The notes under the pieces: generated by a model
Seen by the model: only the letters and a program-made list of their open reading frames with translations
What the model was told of the DNA's origin: nothing
Database searches by the model: none
Shown here: one piece after another, positions 10,587 through 21,007 of the stretch
Layout of the letters: every line of letters starts with the position of its first letter
Numbering within the stretch: the stretch's first letter is position 1
Made by a program: the position numbers and the translations under genes
Assembly (NCBI GenBank): GCA_963920635.1
Contig: OY987301.1
Span: forward strand, 18,890,501 to 18,954,500
Direction: 5' to 3'
Length of the DNA: 64,000 nucleotides
From: Pseudeuparius sepicola
Taxonomy: Eukaryota > Arthropoda > Insecta > Coleoptera > Anthribidae

Positions 10587-11156
10587 TTGGTATTACAAAA
10601 AGAAGTTAATATATACCTTTCTGGCTGCAAAACTCGTTATTTTATCTACTAAGTAAAACTACACAGCCGTAAACTATTTACTAAAATTTGGAGATAATAA
10701 ATTGACATGTCAAAAAGACTGCTAAACTTCGATACAAACAATAATTATTATTGTCAAAGCCTACTAAAAAATAAAAACTGTTAAACGCTGTAGCGCTCTT
10801 AGAAAGCATGAAACATGTTTATATGACAGTTTTTTAAAGTTTTAATTGTTTTTTGTTTTCAATCCACTTGCACCTTGACTTAAGCGAGTAGGCACATAAA
10901 ATAGGTATAGTTAAATCGCGATTTTCATTGGTTTATAGAATTGTTATTGTTCGATATTTTTAGTGATGGGTTTACTTCCGGCCTTTTTAAAATCTCCCAT
11001 TCCTCCCAGCCTGAAACTTCCCATCCGCCGGATATATTTAATCTTGGGACAAAATAAATACTACCCTAAAACAAAGATAGAAAGTCAAGCATCAATCATC
11101 TATAGTCATTGACCTACCTTTCCTGGTGATATGCCTCCGGAAATACTCGTGGATAT
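10587..11156. other. AT-rich stretch, nothing recognised
   Basis: Directly after the hammerhead-like motif it reads CTTGGTATTACAAAAAGAAG, possibly the end of the same retroelement. Beyond that I see no gene or repeat. Confidence 0.35.
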
Positions 11157-11260
11157 TGCGTCGTGTTTTTCTTATTTAACGATTTTTTGGGGGCGCCGGA
11201 AGCATCGGAACCTCACTGGAAAGACTCGGGGGAAGGTCTAACGACGCCGGCCCCAGAGCC
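11157..11260. repeat. Diverged ~100-bp repeat, pair with 25908-26010
   Basis: Shared order: TTTTTCTTATTT, CGATTTTTyGGGGGC, GGAAGCATC, GAACyTCACy, GAAGACTC/AAAGACTC, GGGAAG. GC-richer than its surroundings. No family recognised. Confidence 0.5.
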
Positions 11261-11924
11261 CCGAGCCGAAATAACTTCGCTACGGTTCGGCAAAAAAGGG
11301 CAATTTTTGACAAACTCGCGACATTTTCGGAATAAGTTTTAGGTAGAGAAGGACACATAAAAACGATCCGCAAAAGGCGCTAACGCATAATCACGTATTC
11401 ACGTGACCAACTTAGTCCTCTATAATAAAAGGCATTTTTGGAGATAAGTAGAAAAAACAAATTTCGTAACAATTTGGGGGAGTTTTCTTTCATCTATTAC
11501 ATTATTGGTTTTGTGCATCCAGGCTTTCTCTAATTGTTTTTTCAAAATTTTCAACCTGCCTCAGCTGTTGTGGGCTGAGAGTTAAACGGCACTGCACTCA
11601 AATATTTTGGCACATTATCAAAAATTGTTGGGACAGCACATTCCTTTAGCTTAGGTGATATTCTCTTTAGGTATTTTCCTCCCACAACACATTTGTCCAC
11701 TTTAATTGTTTCACTTTCTTGAAAATGTGTTAGCCAACCATACTTTAGGGTTTTTTACAAATTAAATCTCAGTTGGAATTTGACAAATCCATTTTTGGCG
11801 CAAATTTTCATCCCGAGGCAAATGTTGTTATGGTGACATTTTCTTCCTGGCTTTTGTAATATGTATAAATATAATATAAACAGACCCAATATTTGGTATT
11901 TAGGTTATTTTTTACGAAATAAAA
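11261..11924. other. Mixed-composition stretch, nothing recognised
   Basis: Short frames only. No repeat partner or motif found. Confidence 0.3.
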
Positions 11925-12077
11925 ATGAAAACTCGCCTCAGTATAGGTACTGTAAATATTGACGAGGTCCCAGTTGATCGGCAGCGTGAAAGGCCGAATA
12001 GGAACCCTATCAGGGCGTGGGTCGACAACGAAAATCCTCGAGTACGTTACAACACTGATTTATTTGGCACAAGGTGA
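11925..12077 (+). CDS. Possible 50-residue hypothetical protein (weak)
   Basis: ATG at 11925 opens a frame to TGA at 12075-12077. It starts MKTRLSIGTVNIDEVPVDRQ and ends in RVRYNTDLFGTR, rich in Arg and Asn. It sits where composition switches from AT-rich to GC-rich, which alone can create an open frame. I recognise no domain and see no splice context that would extend it. It could be an exon, part of an LTR or element, or chance. The opposite strand of the same region carries an AATAAA, arguing that the transcribed strand may be the minus one. Confidence 0.15.
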   Translation: MKTRLSIGTVNIDEVPVDRQRERPNRNPIRAWVDNENPRVRYNTDLFGTR

Positions 12078-12350
12078 ATGGTGAATACAAAATACACAAA
12101 CCCGAATGTGGTCAACGGGAACGGCTTCCAGCCACCCGGACCGTCTAAACTCGCGGATCTCCCGTAAGTAGTTCACCCGTCTGTGTCTCAGGCTCCACTG
12201 TCCATTCCGGGGGAGAATTCCCCTTACAGCGCTCACGCGTCGTCGCGAGCGGCACCAATACTCCTGGACGGCACGGCTTCCACCCATAGCCCATAATAAC
12301 ATCTGGGCGGTTCCCCTCTGCCAGGACACACGCGCACTAGACACAAACTT
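12078..12350. other. GC-rich patch, possibly a solo LTR on the minus strand
   Basis: Clearly GC-richer and CpG-richer than its surroundings. Read on the minus strand it starts TGTCTAGTGCGCG (12349), runs through GC-rich sequence, and has AATAAA near 12067. These traits fit a retrotransposon LTR, but I could not find the opposite TG/CA end, a target-site duplication or a primer-binding site. The minus-strand open frame 12060-12344 matches no family I know. Confidence 0.25.
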
Positions 12351-12593
12351 GTTTCTAAAATATAAACTAAGACGTTTAAAAACACTTTAAACATTTAAAT
12401 CTTCTCAAAACACAAGCTGCCGCTTTCAGTTATGTGACAAGTGACATGTAATGTTGGACTAAGATGGTCACGCGATTTTTGTGCGCCATGGTTTGTCTTT
12501 ATCGTAGGCCTCGACATATTTTTAAAAAAATGGTGTCAGGTGTGGGGTGTGAAAAGGTAATTTCTAATTCAACTTGGTAACTAACTATAATAT

Positions 12594-13064
12594 AATACAG
12601 TGACTGGCAGGAAATTTGCACTAAGAAATTAGTAACTTTTCGTTTTTATTTTGCAGAAGCCATAAGTACTGTTGAAACAAAATGATCTTTATGGCATTCA
12701 CGTTTATAAATATCTAATGACAAATCCTCTGAAACGGAACTATGGCATATAATTAATAAAATGCTTTTATTTTCTATACGGGGTAAATCATAAAACATGC
12801 CGAAAAGGTTTTACCTTTCAATAATTATTCTAACTAACTCTTCATAATACATGTTTTCTGTAAAGCTAAAAATGAAGGTACTTTACTCTTGAGCCATTTT
12901 CATTTTTCGAACCTCCCCTTCGTATACGAAATGAGATATTCAAATTTGGAAACTGCATTTTAGTTTTGCAGGAATGCACAACCTTTTATCAAGAATAAAA
13001 TTTTCTGATAAATTAAAATTTAAAAAAAATCCCATATGGATCGTACTTTCTGCTGGACACTGTC
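12594..13064. mobile_element. MITE, ACAGTGNCYRGCAGRAA family, copy 1 (inverted relative to the others)
   Basis: Left end TACAGTGACTGGCAGGAAAT. The reverse complement of the right end is GACAGTGTCCAGCAGAAAGT. The right arm, read in reverse, matches the left arm of 48780-49275 (AGAAAATTTTATTCTTGATA, then CAAATTTGAATATCTC). About 471 bp, no coding sequence. Confidence 0.7.
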
Positions 13065-13103
13065 TAATAAATTTCTCTTTGTAGCATATTGAGCCAAACA
13101 ACT

Positions 13104-13152
13104 GTCAGATGTGACAGCCGTGAGAGGTTTTTATTAATACGTCATTCAACGA
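13104..13152. repeat. Half copy of the CGTTGACTGACGTATTAAT MITE
   Basis: GACAGCCGTGAGAGG followed by ATTAATACGTCATTCAACG matches the right arm of the complete element at 53313-53495. No left arm is visible here. Confidence 0.55.
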
Positions 13153-13224
13153 TCGAAGGCTTCGATACTCTAAGAAATCCCCACGGATTGAAGCACACTG
13201 TCGTTTGTAGACTCGCAGCAGTGC

Positions 13225-13375
13225 TAGCGATAAATAATAGATGGCGATATTTTTGCAAACACAATAGATCAAAGTTGCAAAAAATCCGGGAACTCTGCTA
13301 CACGAGGGAAAACAAACCCTTGAGTGATTTAGTAGCTGCAGCCGATCATACACACATAATAAATAGCGTATTTTG
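13225..13375. repeat. ~150-bp repeat, copy 1
   Basis: GCGATAAATAATAGATGGCG, ACACAATAGATC, AAAAAATCCGGGA and AGTGATTTAG/TGATTTAGTAGCTGCAG correspond in order to 14488-14640. The minus-strand open frame through it (13105-13533) has no domain and is not shared by the other copies. Confidence 0.6.
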
Positions 13376-14487
13376 CTAGTGCTTATGTTGAATATTTCAT
13401 GCCATTTTGATTTGTCGATACGATAGCAACACTGCACTGTACTGCACTGTAGACAATTCATTTTCAATAAAGAAAAATATAGTCGTCTAAAACTAAAATT
13501 TAACACCCGTCCAGGAACTATAAGATGTATCATACATAACGGTGGCCAATATTGATACAGAGTGTTCTAAAATTAAAAGAATTACATTTATTCATAATGT
13601 TTATTTTACTGCGGGCTACACTGCTTTCACGACACAGGGTATTGATATTTCCCGTAAAAGTCAGTCAATTCTTCTAACGAAAAATTCATAATGATTACTT
13701 TTTGTTAACTGCGCGAACACAGTAGACAACTTGACAATGTCAATGGACAAATAACCTTAACAAGAGGGCTCAGCGAAGATGTAATTTTATTCCATGCCAA
13801 ACAAATTAAGTTTAGAGAAAAAGTCCAGATGTTCTTCTCTTTCAAGTTACAACGAATATAGAACTGTAATAACTGTAATATTTTTAAGGTTTCTCTATAG
13901 TTCAGCGATAAGAAGTTAAAACCATTTTTAAAAAAAGAAACACGGCTCTGGTGTCAGGTATGGGGTGAAATAAAGTATAATTGGAGATTTTTTTACCGTA
14001 TCGTAGAACATGTTTCCAACATAATAATAAAAAAGGTACAAACTTTTTAGCTGGGTCGTGTTGCTGTTGTTGCTTCGACTTCGAAAGTCTATTAGTAAAA
14101 CTCCAAACCATACTGTGCCCTTCAAGTTTAAATGAAAACGTTAATTTAGGGCAAGTATTAAGAATCAAGTCAAATTTACAAACAGTAAACAGGTTGATTT
14201 ATTCCTTAAGAAAATTTTTTCTAGATAATATGTTGTCCGTGTACCAGTGAATGCAGATTTCCGTCGAACTAAAAATCTACCAAACCAACTGAAGCAAGCC
14301 CCTGCAAAGCCTCTCAATTCTAGCACAAAGCCAGCCCCTTCAAAGTGACATTTAAAAATTATCGTGCAGCCCGGAATATAGACGATGAAACAAATTGAAA
14401 TATCGATGGCTCAAGAAAGCCCAACAAGTAAAGCGCATATCGTCGTCCGTTGTGACGTACAATGGGCGGGCTGCGAAGAGAAACCAA
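13376..14487. other. AT-rich stretch with an unpaired ACAGAGTGTTC motif
   Basis: A degenerate terminus GATACAGAGTGTTCT lies at 13556. Otherwise AT-rich, no gene recognised. Overlapping short frames on both strands at 13902-14250 are not coding by any motif I can see. Confidence 0.35.
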
Positions 14488-14640
14488 TGCTATAGCGATA
14501 AATAATAGGCGGCGATATTTTCGGGCACACAATAGATCGCTGTCGAGAAAAAATCCGAGAGAGGAGCGATACGCCGCGAGAGTAAAACAAAACCTGGAGA
14601 GATTTAGGGAATGCAGTTGGTCAAAATAAATACGAGTGAT
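14488..14640. repeat. ~150-bp repeat, copy 2
   Basis: AGCGATAAATAATAGGCGGC, ACACAATAGATCGC, GAAAAAATCCGAGAG, GAGAGATTTAGGGAATGCAG; direct-orientation relative of 13225-13375. Confidence 0.6.
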
Positions 14641-15168
14641 TGTGCCGATTATTTCCCTCATACTGCTTGCATCCAATAAGGTAGCTCCTTCCATAAAAAT
14701 CCAACCAATCATATGCCTCTGCTAGCGATAATTGTACTTGTGCAAATTATCGCGGTAATTGCACTTGTGCAAATTATCAATTCGTTGCTTAGCAACCGCG
14801 AATCTGTTGGATACAAACACGTACCTACTTCTTAAAGTTTGTGTGCAGCTTATAAATTATGTTGCGGTACAATTAAGCATTGTATCAATGAATTTATATA
14901 ACATTAAATTGCTAAATTTTTGTTATTGGACCTCCGTCTTCGTTTAAATTTATGACACATTCAGGAAATAAATCAACGCTGACAGGGTGCAGGTATAATC
15001 GCATTTGCCTTGGATACCCAAACGTCATGTTTGTTTACTCGAAAGCTACAGTCGAAGCTGTCAATAAACTCGTTCAAAATGAGTCGTTTTGGAAATGTAA
15101 ACATAGAAAAAATTAATACAGAAACTATTAAATCGTATTCGTGAAATAATCTCGACAAATACCACTAG
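14641..15168. other. Stretch with a small tandem duplication
   Basis: CTTGTGCAAATTATC occurs twice near 14740-14780. Nothing else recognised. Confidence 0.4.
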
Positions 15169-15613
15169 TGCCGGAAATTTTTCTAGATAATTTTATTGTC
15201 AAGCCCTATTTTGGCCATTAGCAAAACCACTCGTACAAATTGGGCTTTTATTTTCAGAGAATAAAAGACGCTTTCGAAAAAATTATCGATAAAATTTCCG
15301 GCACTTATGATACATACGAAAATTCCATAGTACCGACCTTTTTTGACCAATCAGAGGCTCGTTTTTTACTTCGTTATCATGGCAATTCAAAAAATTTCCG
15401 GAAATATTATCACTTGCTCTTCGCAGCAGGAGGTGATTACAGCGGAAATTTTTTGACAGATGTTATTATTATAATGTGACATTGTAACATATACTCATCA
15501 AAAATTTTGATAATAATTTCGTTTTATTTACGTGTAGGTATGGAATTTTCTTACCGAATGCCCGAATTTTTAAGAAAATTCGTGTACTCGAAAAATTTCC
15601 GGCAATAATTCAA
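15169..15613. mobile_element. Possible outer element with TGCCGGAAATTTTTC ends
   Basis: TGCCGGAAATTTTTCTAG at 15171 and the complement GAAAAATTTCCGGCA at 15589 form an inverted pair. A third, internal copy (AAATTTCCGGCAC) lies near 15293. The interval includes the better-supported MITE 15318-15550, so the outer ends may belong to a host element or to an array of fold-back fragments. Confidence 0.4.
15318..15550. mobile_element. MITE with GAAAATTCCATA ends, copy 1 (233 bp)
   Basis: Begins GAAAATTCCATAGTACC and ends GGTATGGAATTTTC, a ~12-bp TIR. The interior (TTTTTGACCAATCAGAGGCT, AAAAAATTTCCGGAAATATT, GACAGATGT) recurs almost unchanged in 63816-63999. The plus-strand open frame 15240-15479 lies across it and is not a gene. 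Confidence 0.75.
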
Positions 15614-16482
15614 GCACTGGGGCGATTACTAGTGAATATTTCATACCGCTTCGATATGCCAGTTCTGTAGTAATTCCGCATTTTAAAATACTGATTCCTC
15701 TACACAGGTAGAAGAAAAATTTGTTCAAGTAAACGACAAGATGTTTTGAAGTCCGAAGTAAGAAGTAAATTCGTGTGACTTCAACATCTTATACTTATTC
15801 TAAATTGCCGACCACTGCACTTTTTTGAAAAACCAATAAAAGTGCGTGTCCCGAAACTTCATTGGTCGAATTCTCAAAACATACCTTTCTTACTCCACAT
15901 TCGGCATAATTTGTTGTCCTAAATTCACACTCTAGGGCACCATCGCAGATGCTGAATAACCCAGCAAAGTTAGATTTAAATAAGGTGTCCCAGCATCTAT
16001 TAAAAATTAAAAAAAAATTTAATAAACTAAAAATTGTGCACCGCTTATTGATTACATCATTTAAATTTCCGCACAACATGCATTCACCTGAAACGGATAG
16101 CCGCCCAAGCAAATTTTTAAAATCTATGCCATGACAATAAATTGAATATTTAAAATCAACATTTTATATCTTGTTTGAAAATTTAATTTTTCTTCTCTTA
16201 TAAAAATGCAATTTGATCACTCCGCACCTTCGTATTAAGTTATTTCTGTCCACTATTTGTTGCAGCACTTTTGTTTCTGAGCCATCACAAAACATGCTTT
16301 TCCAATGTGGCTTTAAAAAATTATTGCTCTGTACGAAATGGGGCCAAGCGACAACGTAAAATATTGATGCCCCGAAAACGCCCCATAAGTTTAGCACATT
16401 GACGTTGGTTGTAAAGCACAACAGCCGAAGCCAAACCAATAGTGATAAATAATAGACAGAGGTATTTTTTATGTGAGCCCGA
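15614..16482. other. AT-rich stretch ending in a partial third copy of the ~150-bp repeat
   Basis: At 16438-16482 the sequence AGTGATAAATAATAGACAGAGG matches the start of the 13225 and 14488 repeats and then stops abruptly where the fold-back element 16483-17211 begins. The minus-strand open frame 16164-16592 spans this junction and is not coding. Confidence 0.5.
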
Positions 16483-17211
16483 TATACAGGGTGTTCGAAA
16501 AATAGACGGAGATATTTTAGAGGGTGATTCCCTGTTAAGAAATATGAAAAAAAGTTTCTATAAACATGGGTCAGGAAATGCAGAGTTTTCAAGATACAGG
16601 ATGTTAAATATATTGCATGTCACTGGACAAAATTGGTTTATCAATTTTTGCAAAAAAAATCACAAGTGCCTTGGAAAACAAATAATCAAAAGCATTTCTA
16701 GGAAAGAGTGTTATTGCAACTTTTCCAATATCATAACATAAAGTTCACTACAACCAATTTTGTCCAGTGACATGCAATAAAACGGTTTTTATTTTTTTTC
16801 TCGAAAACGAAGTGAGATAGGAAAACAATACAAGAGGGAAAGAAGTTGTATTTTTAGATGCTTAATCAAACAAAAAATATTAAAGTTACAAAAAAGGTAG
16901 TGGCGTACATTTTTTTGATAATAATATTCGCTAAGGTGCCCCCCGGGACGCCAGTGGACTTAATAAATTTAATCTAGTTAGGGCGAAATTAGCCTCTTAA
17001 TACAACAAATAACATTGCCAAATTTCAACAGAATCGAGTAAATAATTTTTAAGACATTAATAATTTCATGTTTTATTTTTTTTTATTTAACATCCTGTAT
17101 CTTGAAAACTCTGCATTTCCGGACCCATGTTTATAGAAACTTTTTTTCACATTTCTTAACAGGGAATTACCCTCTAAAATATCTCCGTCTATTTTTCGAA
17201 CACCCTGTATT
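16483..17211. mobile_element. Fold-back element with TACAGGGTGTTCGAAAAAT ends
   Basis: Left TACAGGGTGTTCGAAAAATA, right TATTTTTCGAACACCCTGTA. The arms pair through GACGGAGATATTTTAGAGGG and AAACATGGGTCAGGAAATGC. A second inner inverted pair is ATTGCATGTCACTGGACAAA and its complement at 16757. The core shares GGGACGCCAGTGGACTTA and neighbouring text, inverted, with 6149-6854. It interrupts a ~150-bp repeat. Confidence 0.85.
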
Positions 17212-19040
17212 ATCGTTGCTGCACGGGGCTTTAAAGGGGACATTATTGGGGTGGAAACTGACTAAGTTCACGCTATTTAATTTGTGAGTTTTCTAAAAAT
17301 AAACTCCTGGTCAACTTTTTGATACTCAGATGTGACAATTAAAGAATTTCAACTATACAATAAATTTGTTTCATTTGACAGTTGCCATATTCTGAAATTG
17401 TAGACACAACATTGTCAAGTCTAATTTTTAGAAATCATGGAAACCATTATTATTTTTACTAACAAAGTACCTGTTATAGTCATAGATTCTCCAATAAAAT
17501 GGCATACTTGGCATCACTGATACCATTAGAATGATGAAAGAATAGGCCTCACTTTAGAAAGTATAATGCTGGGTCCCCTTATTTTAAAGATTCCCTGGTA
17601 TAACCGAAATCGATAGCATACAGCCACTACCTATAAATATCATTCGCAGTTTTATAGCGCCTATTGTGTATACCTATCATTGAACGTCAAGTAGTTAATA
17701 AACGTCTATCTATCTACAGCCTATATATTCTGCGATAGTTAAGTCTGTACTGTGGTATTACGAACAAAGGACAGCAGCTTGAATTGAAGCAGTGACGTGA
17801 AACTCATGAGAAGGTACTTGTTTTCTATAGAGAAAATTGTTTGATTTTATTTGTGTTCCACAAATTTAAGTTGTGACTCCATTTATAAAGTATAAAGAAC
17901 GGTCAGCAGTGGTCCAGCTTAACAAACACCGTTAGGTTATAATTTGAAGATGGCGCAAGAGAACTTTTGAAAACGCTCTTAAATAAATTGCCGCGTCATT
18001 CATTATTTTAACAGGACACTTTATTAAATCTGTTTTAAGCTTGATTTAAAAAGTTTTAATAGCCGCAGTCCTTGTATACTTAATTTCTAGACGGCACTCA
18101 GGCGAATAGGCGCTAACATCCCACAACTTATAAGGCTCTTAACGTTAAGTAATTAAATTTCGACTACTTTTAAAGCGGTGTACTTTTTAGTACGAAAATA
18201 ATTTAAGAAAACATGCAATTGCGGTTATGATAATCCAATTAAAACTTCCGTAATAAAGACTAAATTATACAGTCACTGCGGACTCTGTTTTATTAGTGCA
18301 TTTACTTCAAAATTAATGGGACTTCTTGCCACATCAGATAATTAAGAGCGCTTCACACTACATAAATTAGAACATTTGCGTTGTTTTCTACTGCTGCTGT
18401 ATTATATTTAGAGGCAAAGTAGGCAAACTCTAGGCTCCTACATTCTTATACAGAATGGGTCTCCGTTTGTCTTTGGTTCGACTTTTGTGTGGGAGGCGTG
18501 GCCTAAACTTCTCTCCCTTTCGTATAAACAATGTGTTTTTTTATTCATACCTTGAAAATCTCCTAGTAACACGGTAGCCTACATTATTTAGTTGGCAAAG
18601 CATTATATTAAAAAAAGATAATATACTGTCGGACAGCATTTTCTAGATATACAAGATTACTGGGCACGTCTCCAGTGATTATTTAAAGCCAGCACGCGGT
18701 TGCATGCAAAACAAAGCTAATATAGGCAAGCTAATTTCTGGGGGGACCAGGAATAACAATGCAAAAAATAAAACCGGAATGGGAAAAACACATTTTTCCG
18801 CAACCAGTTCGTTTAAACGGATGAACCAGTCGCAGGGTAATATTCGTGATGTCCACGAAATGTCGAAACATTTAGCATTAACTAAAAAATTAACTAACCG
18901 CGGTTAGGACAACAGCAAATGTCAACGCGTCACATTTCCATCATCCCGCATTTCTGTATATTTATGATCAAGGCTTTGCCGGTACAACGGAAAATTCCGC
19001 ATAATTACATAATGTTCGTTTTCGACAGCTATATGTTTAA
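17212..19040. other. 1.8-kb stretch without recognised genes
   Basis: Read on both strands; no domain, TIR or tandem array found. Short frames such as 18704-18907 look like chance. Confidence 0.35.
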
Positions 19041-19054
19041 AAATAGTTATTTAT

Positions 19055-19171
19055 GTACCAAGGCACTGAAGTTCAATTTTTTTATTACTCGTGTAGAATT
19101 TAGTTACCGAGGCCTCTGGCCGAGGCAAATAAACCACATGAGTCCTAAAAAGAACTTCAGTGCCGAGGTAC
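19055..19171. repeat. Palindromic tail of the 5S-derived repeat, copy A
   Basis: GTACCAAGGCACTGAAGTTC pairs with GAACTTCAGTGCCGAGGTAC. The inner arms pair through ACTCGTGT / ACATGAGT and GAGGCCTC / GGCCGAGGC at the tip. Single-stranded it would fold into a ~117-nt hairpin. Confidence 0.75.
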
Positions 19172-19231
19172 ACATTATATTTTTTTTAAATCGGAAAAAA
19201 AAATGTTTTATTAGGCAAGAAAATAATTATA

Positions 19232-19294
19232 AGGGATCATCCGTCCATGAACCAACCGCGCGCGGCGTTGCTTGACTTTGACGATCGCTCTACC
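19232..19294 (-). promoter_or_regulatory. 5S rRNA-like segment (internal promoter region), copy A
   Basis: Minus strand reads GATCGTCAAAGTCAAGCAAC, GCCGCGCGCGGTTGG, TTCATGGACGGATGATCCC. AAGTCAAGCAACG is the 5S rRNA box A region, and TGGACGGATGATC corresponds to the 5S box C region (usual form TGGATGGGTGACC). Confidence 0.65.
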
Positions 19295-19296
19295 TA

Positions 19297-19684
19297 AAGT
19301 CTATCCAAGTTACAGCGGCAGTATATATAAACAAAGTCACATGACCGCCTTGCGATCGATTACCAGAGTCGAACTAATATGAGATTCCAAGTGGCTTGTA
19401 ATTCTGAACTAATTCTTTTAGAAGTTCGAAAATTTGTGTTTCTACCTTTCGTGGATCGTGGATCTTTATAAATTTCCTTAAATTAAGTAGCAAAATAAAT
19501 TTACAGAATATACTGCTCGCGATCCGATCTAAAATATGCAGGAAACTCGACTGAGGGAAGAGCCGGACCTGCGTTCTGCTCGCCGCGAAAACACTTGACA
19601 TTTTATGACGGCCAGACCAATAAGAGAATAGGTCACGTGGTGGCCAATGTTTTGATCCACTGACTCTATAACTTGGATAGACTT
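19297..19684. mobile_element. 388-bp MITE with AAGTCTATCCAAGTTA ends and TA duplication, copy 1
   Basis: Begins AAGTCTATCCAAGTTACAG and ends TATAACTTGGATAGACTT, flanked by TA on both sides (19295-19296 and 19685-19686). TA target sites and short TIRs point to the Tc1/mariner group. A near-identical copy is at 58421-58801. It sits inside the 5S-derived repeat: the uninterrupted site is visible in the other copies (CTACCTAGCTC at 41461 and CTACCTAGGAC at 61302). Short open frames in it are not coding. Confidence 0.9.
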
Positions 19685-20050
19685 TAGGTCAAGTATGATA
19701 TGATAAGACACGACACCTTCGAACAGAAAAGCCAAACTGCTGCTTGTTGTGCAGCCTCCATAACAAATCTATTGATATTCAAACCTACCAATATATTTTT
19801 ACTGAAAGATTGGGCTGCTATAGGTAACAATTTTGCAATGTGTACGAAAAGTTAAATGGATCTTTTGTGGCCGGGTTTTGAAGATTTGGTCACTTTTGAC
19901 GGGCGATGGCTCCGTGTCTGACGTTTGATGTTTATATCTCGCCAAGGCCTGAAGGCCTACTTATTGAAAAAATCGTACAATAATGAGCTACTTCACTGCC
20001 GATTTCAAGAAAAATATATTTTTCAATTTCGATTCAAGAAAAATATATTT

Positions 20051-20689
20051 TCGAAGACGCCGTTACTTGACCTAGGTATACCCCGATTACTGCAAGAAGT
20101 CCCGATTTTGTCAGAGGACATTCTCCACAAAATCCCTAGGAATTTTCTGTTAACCATGGGTATAACATTGGCATATGCATCTCAATGACGTCACTCATTG
20201 ATTTATGATGTGAAAAGTTACCCAAGTGATACGAAAAAAAGAACATAATAAAATAAAAACCCTATAGCAATCTCGATTATACCGCTATAAATAAAAATAA
20301 CTATGTCTACAACTTATTTTAATAATAATTTCAAACGTCATGAAAACACTTTTCATTTTGGTATTTTGGTATAATCAGCTGCTTTTGGCAGCGTCTATGG
20401 GCGGACTCAGGCAAATTTAGCTTCGGTGTGTCAAAGCGACAGTGAAGGTTTTCCAGATCGTTCAAACTGGTTCAAACATTCGGCAATGAAAATATTCGCG
20501 GGTTTTCTACGTTTCGTGAGTTTTACCATTATCTGTGTTGTTCTTGTTCTTGCAACTTTTCGTGTTATTAGTGCAAATGGGCTCGTTACTGACCTGAACT
20601 TATGACCCAGTTGCATTTTTTGCTGCATTGGTGCCAACTTAGGATCGAAATTACCAATTGACAGTCCCAATAAGGACTTCTTAAAATAA
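20051..20689. other. Interval between two opposed 5S-derived repeats
   Basis: May contain further decayed body sequence of copy B (for example around 20560-20690), but I found no clear match. No gene. The minus-strand frame 20431-20718 runs into the 5S head and is not a protein. Confidence 0.35.
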
Positions 20690-20880
20690 TTTGAGTATAG
20701 AGCGATCGTCAAAGTCAAGCAACGCCGCGCGCAGTTGGTTCATGGACGGGTGATCCCTTATGATTATTTTCTTGCCTAATAAAACCGATTTAAAAAAATA
20801 TATAATATTGTACCTCGGCACTGAGGCCAGAGGCCGCGGCAACTAAATTCCAAAATTGATTTTATTTTGTTTGTATTTTC
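20690..20880 (+). mobile_element. 5S rRNA-derived repeat, copy B (plus strand, short tail)
   Basis: TAGAGCGATCGTCAAAGTCA, AGCAACGCCGCGCGCAGTTGG, then TTCATGGACGGGTGATCCC, TTGCCTAATAAAACCG and TTGTACCTCGGCACTGAGGC. It is the only copy on the plus strand. The palindromic tail has collapsed: after CGGCACTGA it jumps to GGCCAGAGGCCGCGGCAAC, losing most of the outer hairpin. Confidence 0.7.
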
Positions 20881-21007
20881 GTAACTTTGTACTTTTATTT
20901 TTCTAACTTTTTTGTGTGTAAGTTAAAATATTTCAGTATTTATTATGGGTGCTAGTCGTTGTGTTTGAATTAGCACACTACATTTACTGTTTTTGTGTCT
21001 TTTTAGC

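Larger units (their letters stand above)
19041..20050 (-). mobile_element. 5S rRNA-derived repeat, copy A (split by a MITE)
   Basis: On the minus strand the order is body, 5S-like head (19294-19232), spacer with TTGCCTAATAAAAC, and a palindromic tail ending GTACATAAATAA. The body (GTGACCAAATCTTCAAAACC, CATTGCGAAATTG, AGCAGCAGTTTGGCTTTTC) matches copies C (41375-41795) and D (61054-61680). A 388-bp MITE is inserted at 19297-19684. The 5S-type internal promoter suggests a SINE-like element using RNA polymerase III, but no retroposition hallmarks (target-site duplication, oligo-A end) were established. The downstream limit at ~20050 is approximate. Confidence 0.7.

Noticed and set aside
12060..12344. 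94-codon minus-strand frame in GC-rich DNA
   Set aside because: No recognisable family; GC-rich DNA lacks stop codons by chance, and the stop is inside an AATAAA.
13105..13533. 142-codon minus-strand frame
   Set aside because: No domain, crosses a non-coding dispersed repeat and a half MITE, and is not conserved in the sister repeat at 14488.
16164..16592. 142-codon minus-strand frame
   Set aside because: Runs from spacer sequence through a repeat fragment into a fold-back terminus, so it is a composite of unrelated DNA.
20690..20760. Functional 5S rRNA gene
   Set aside because: Only the 3' part of 5S is well matched, box C is altered, and the same degenerate block recurs within dispersed repeats.
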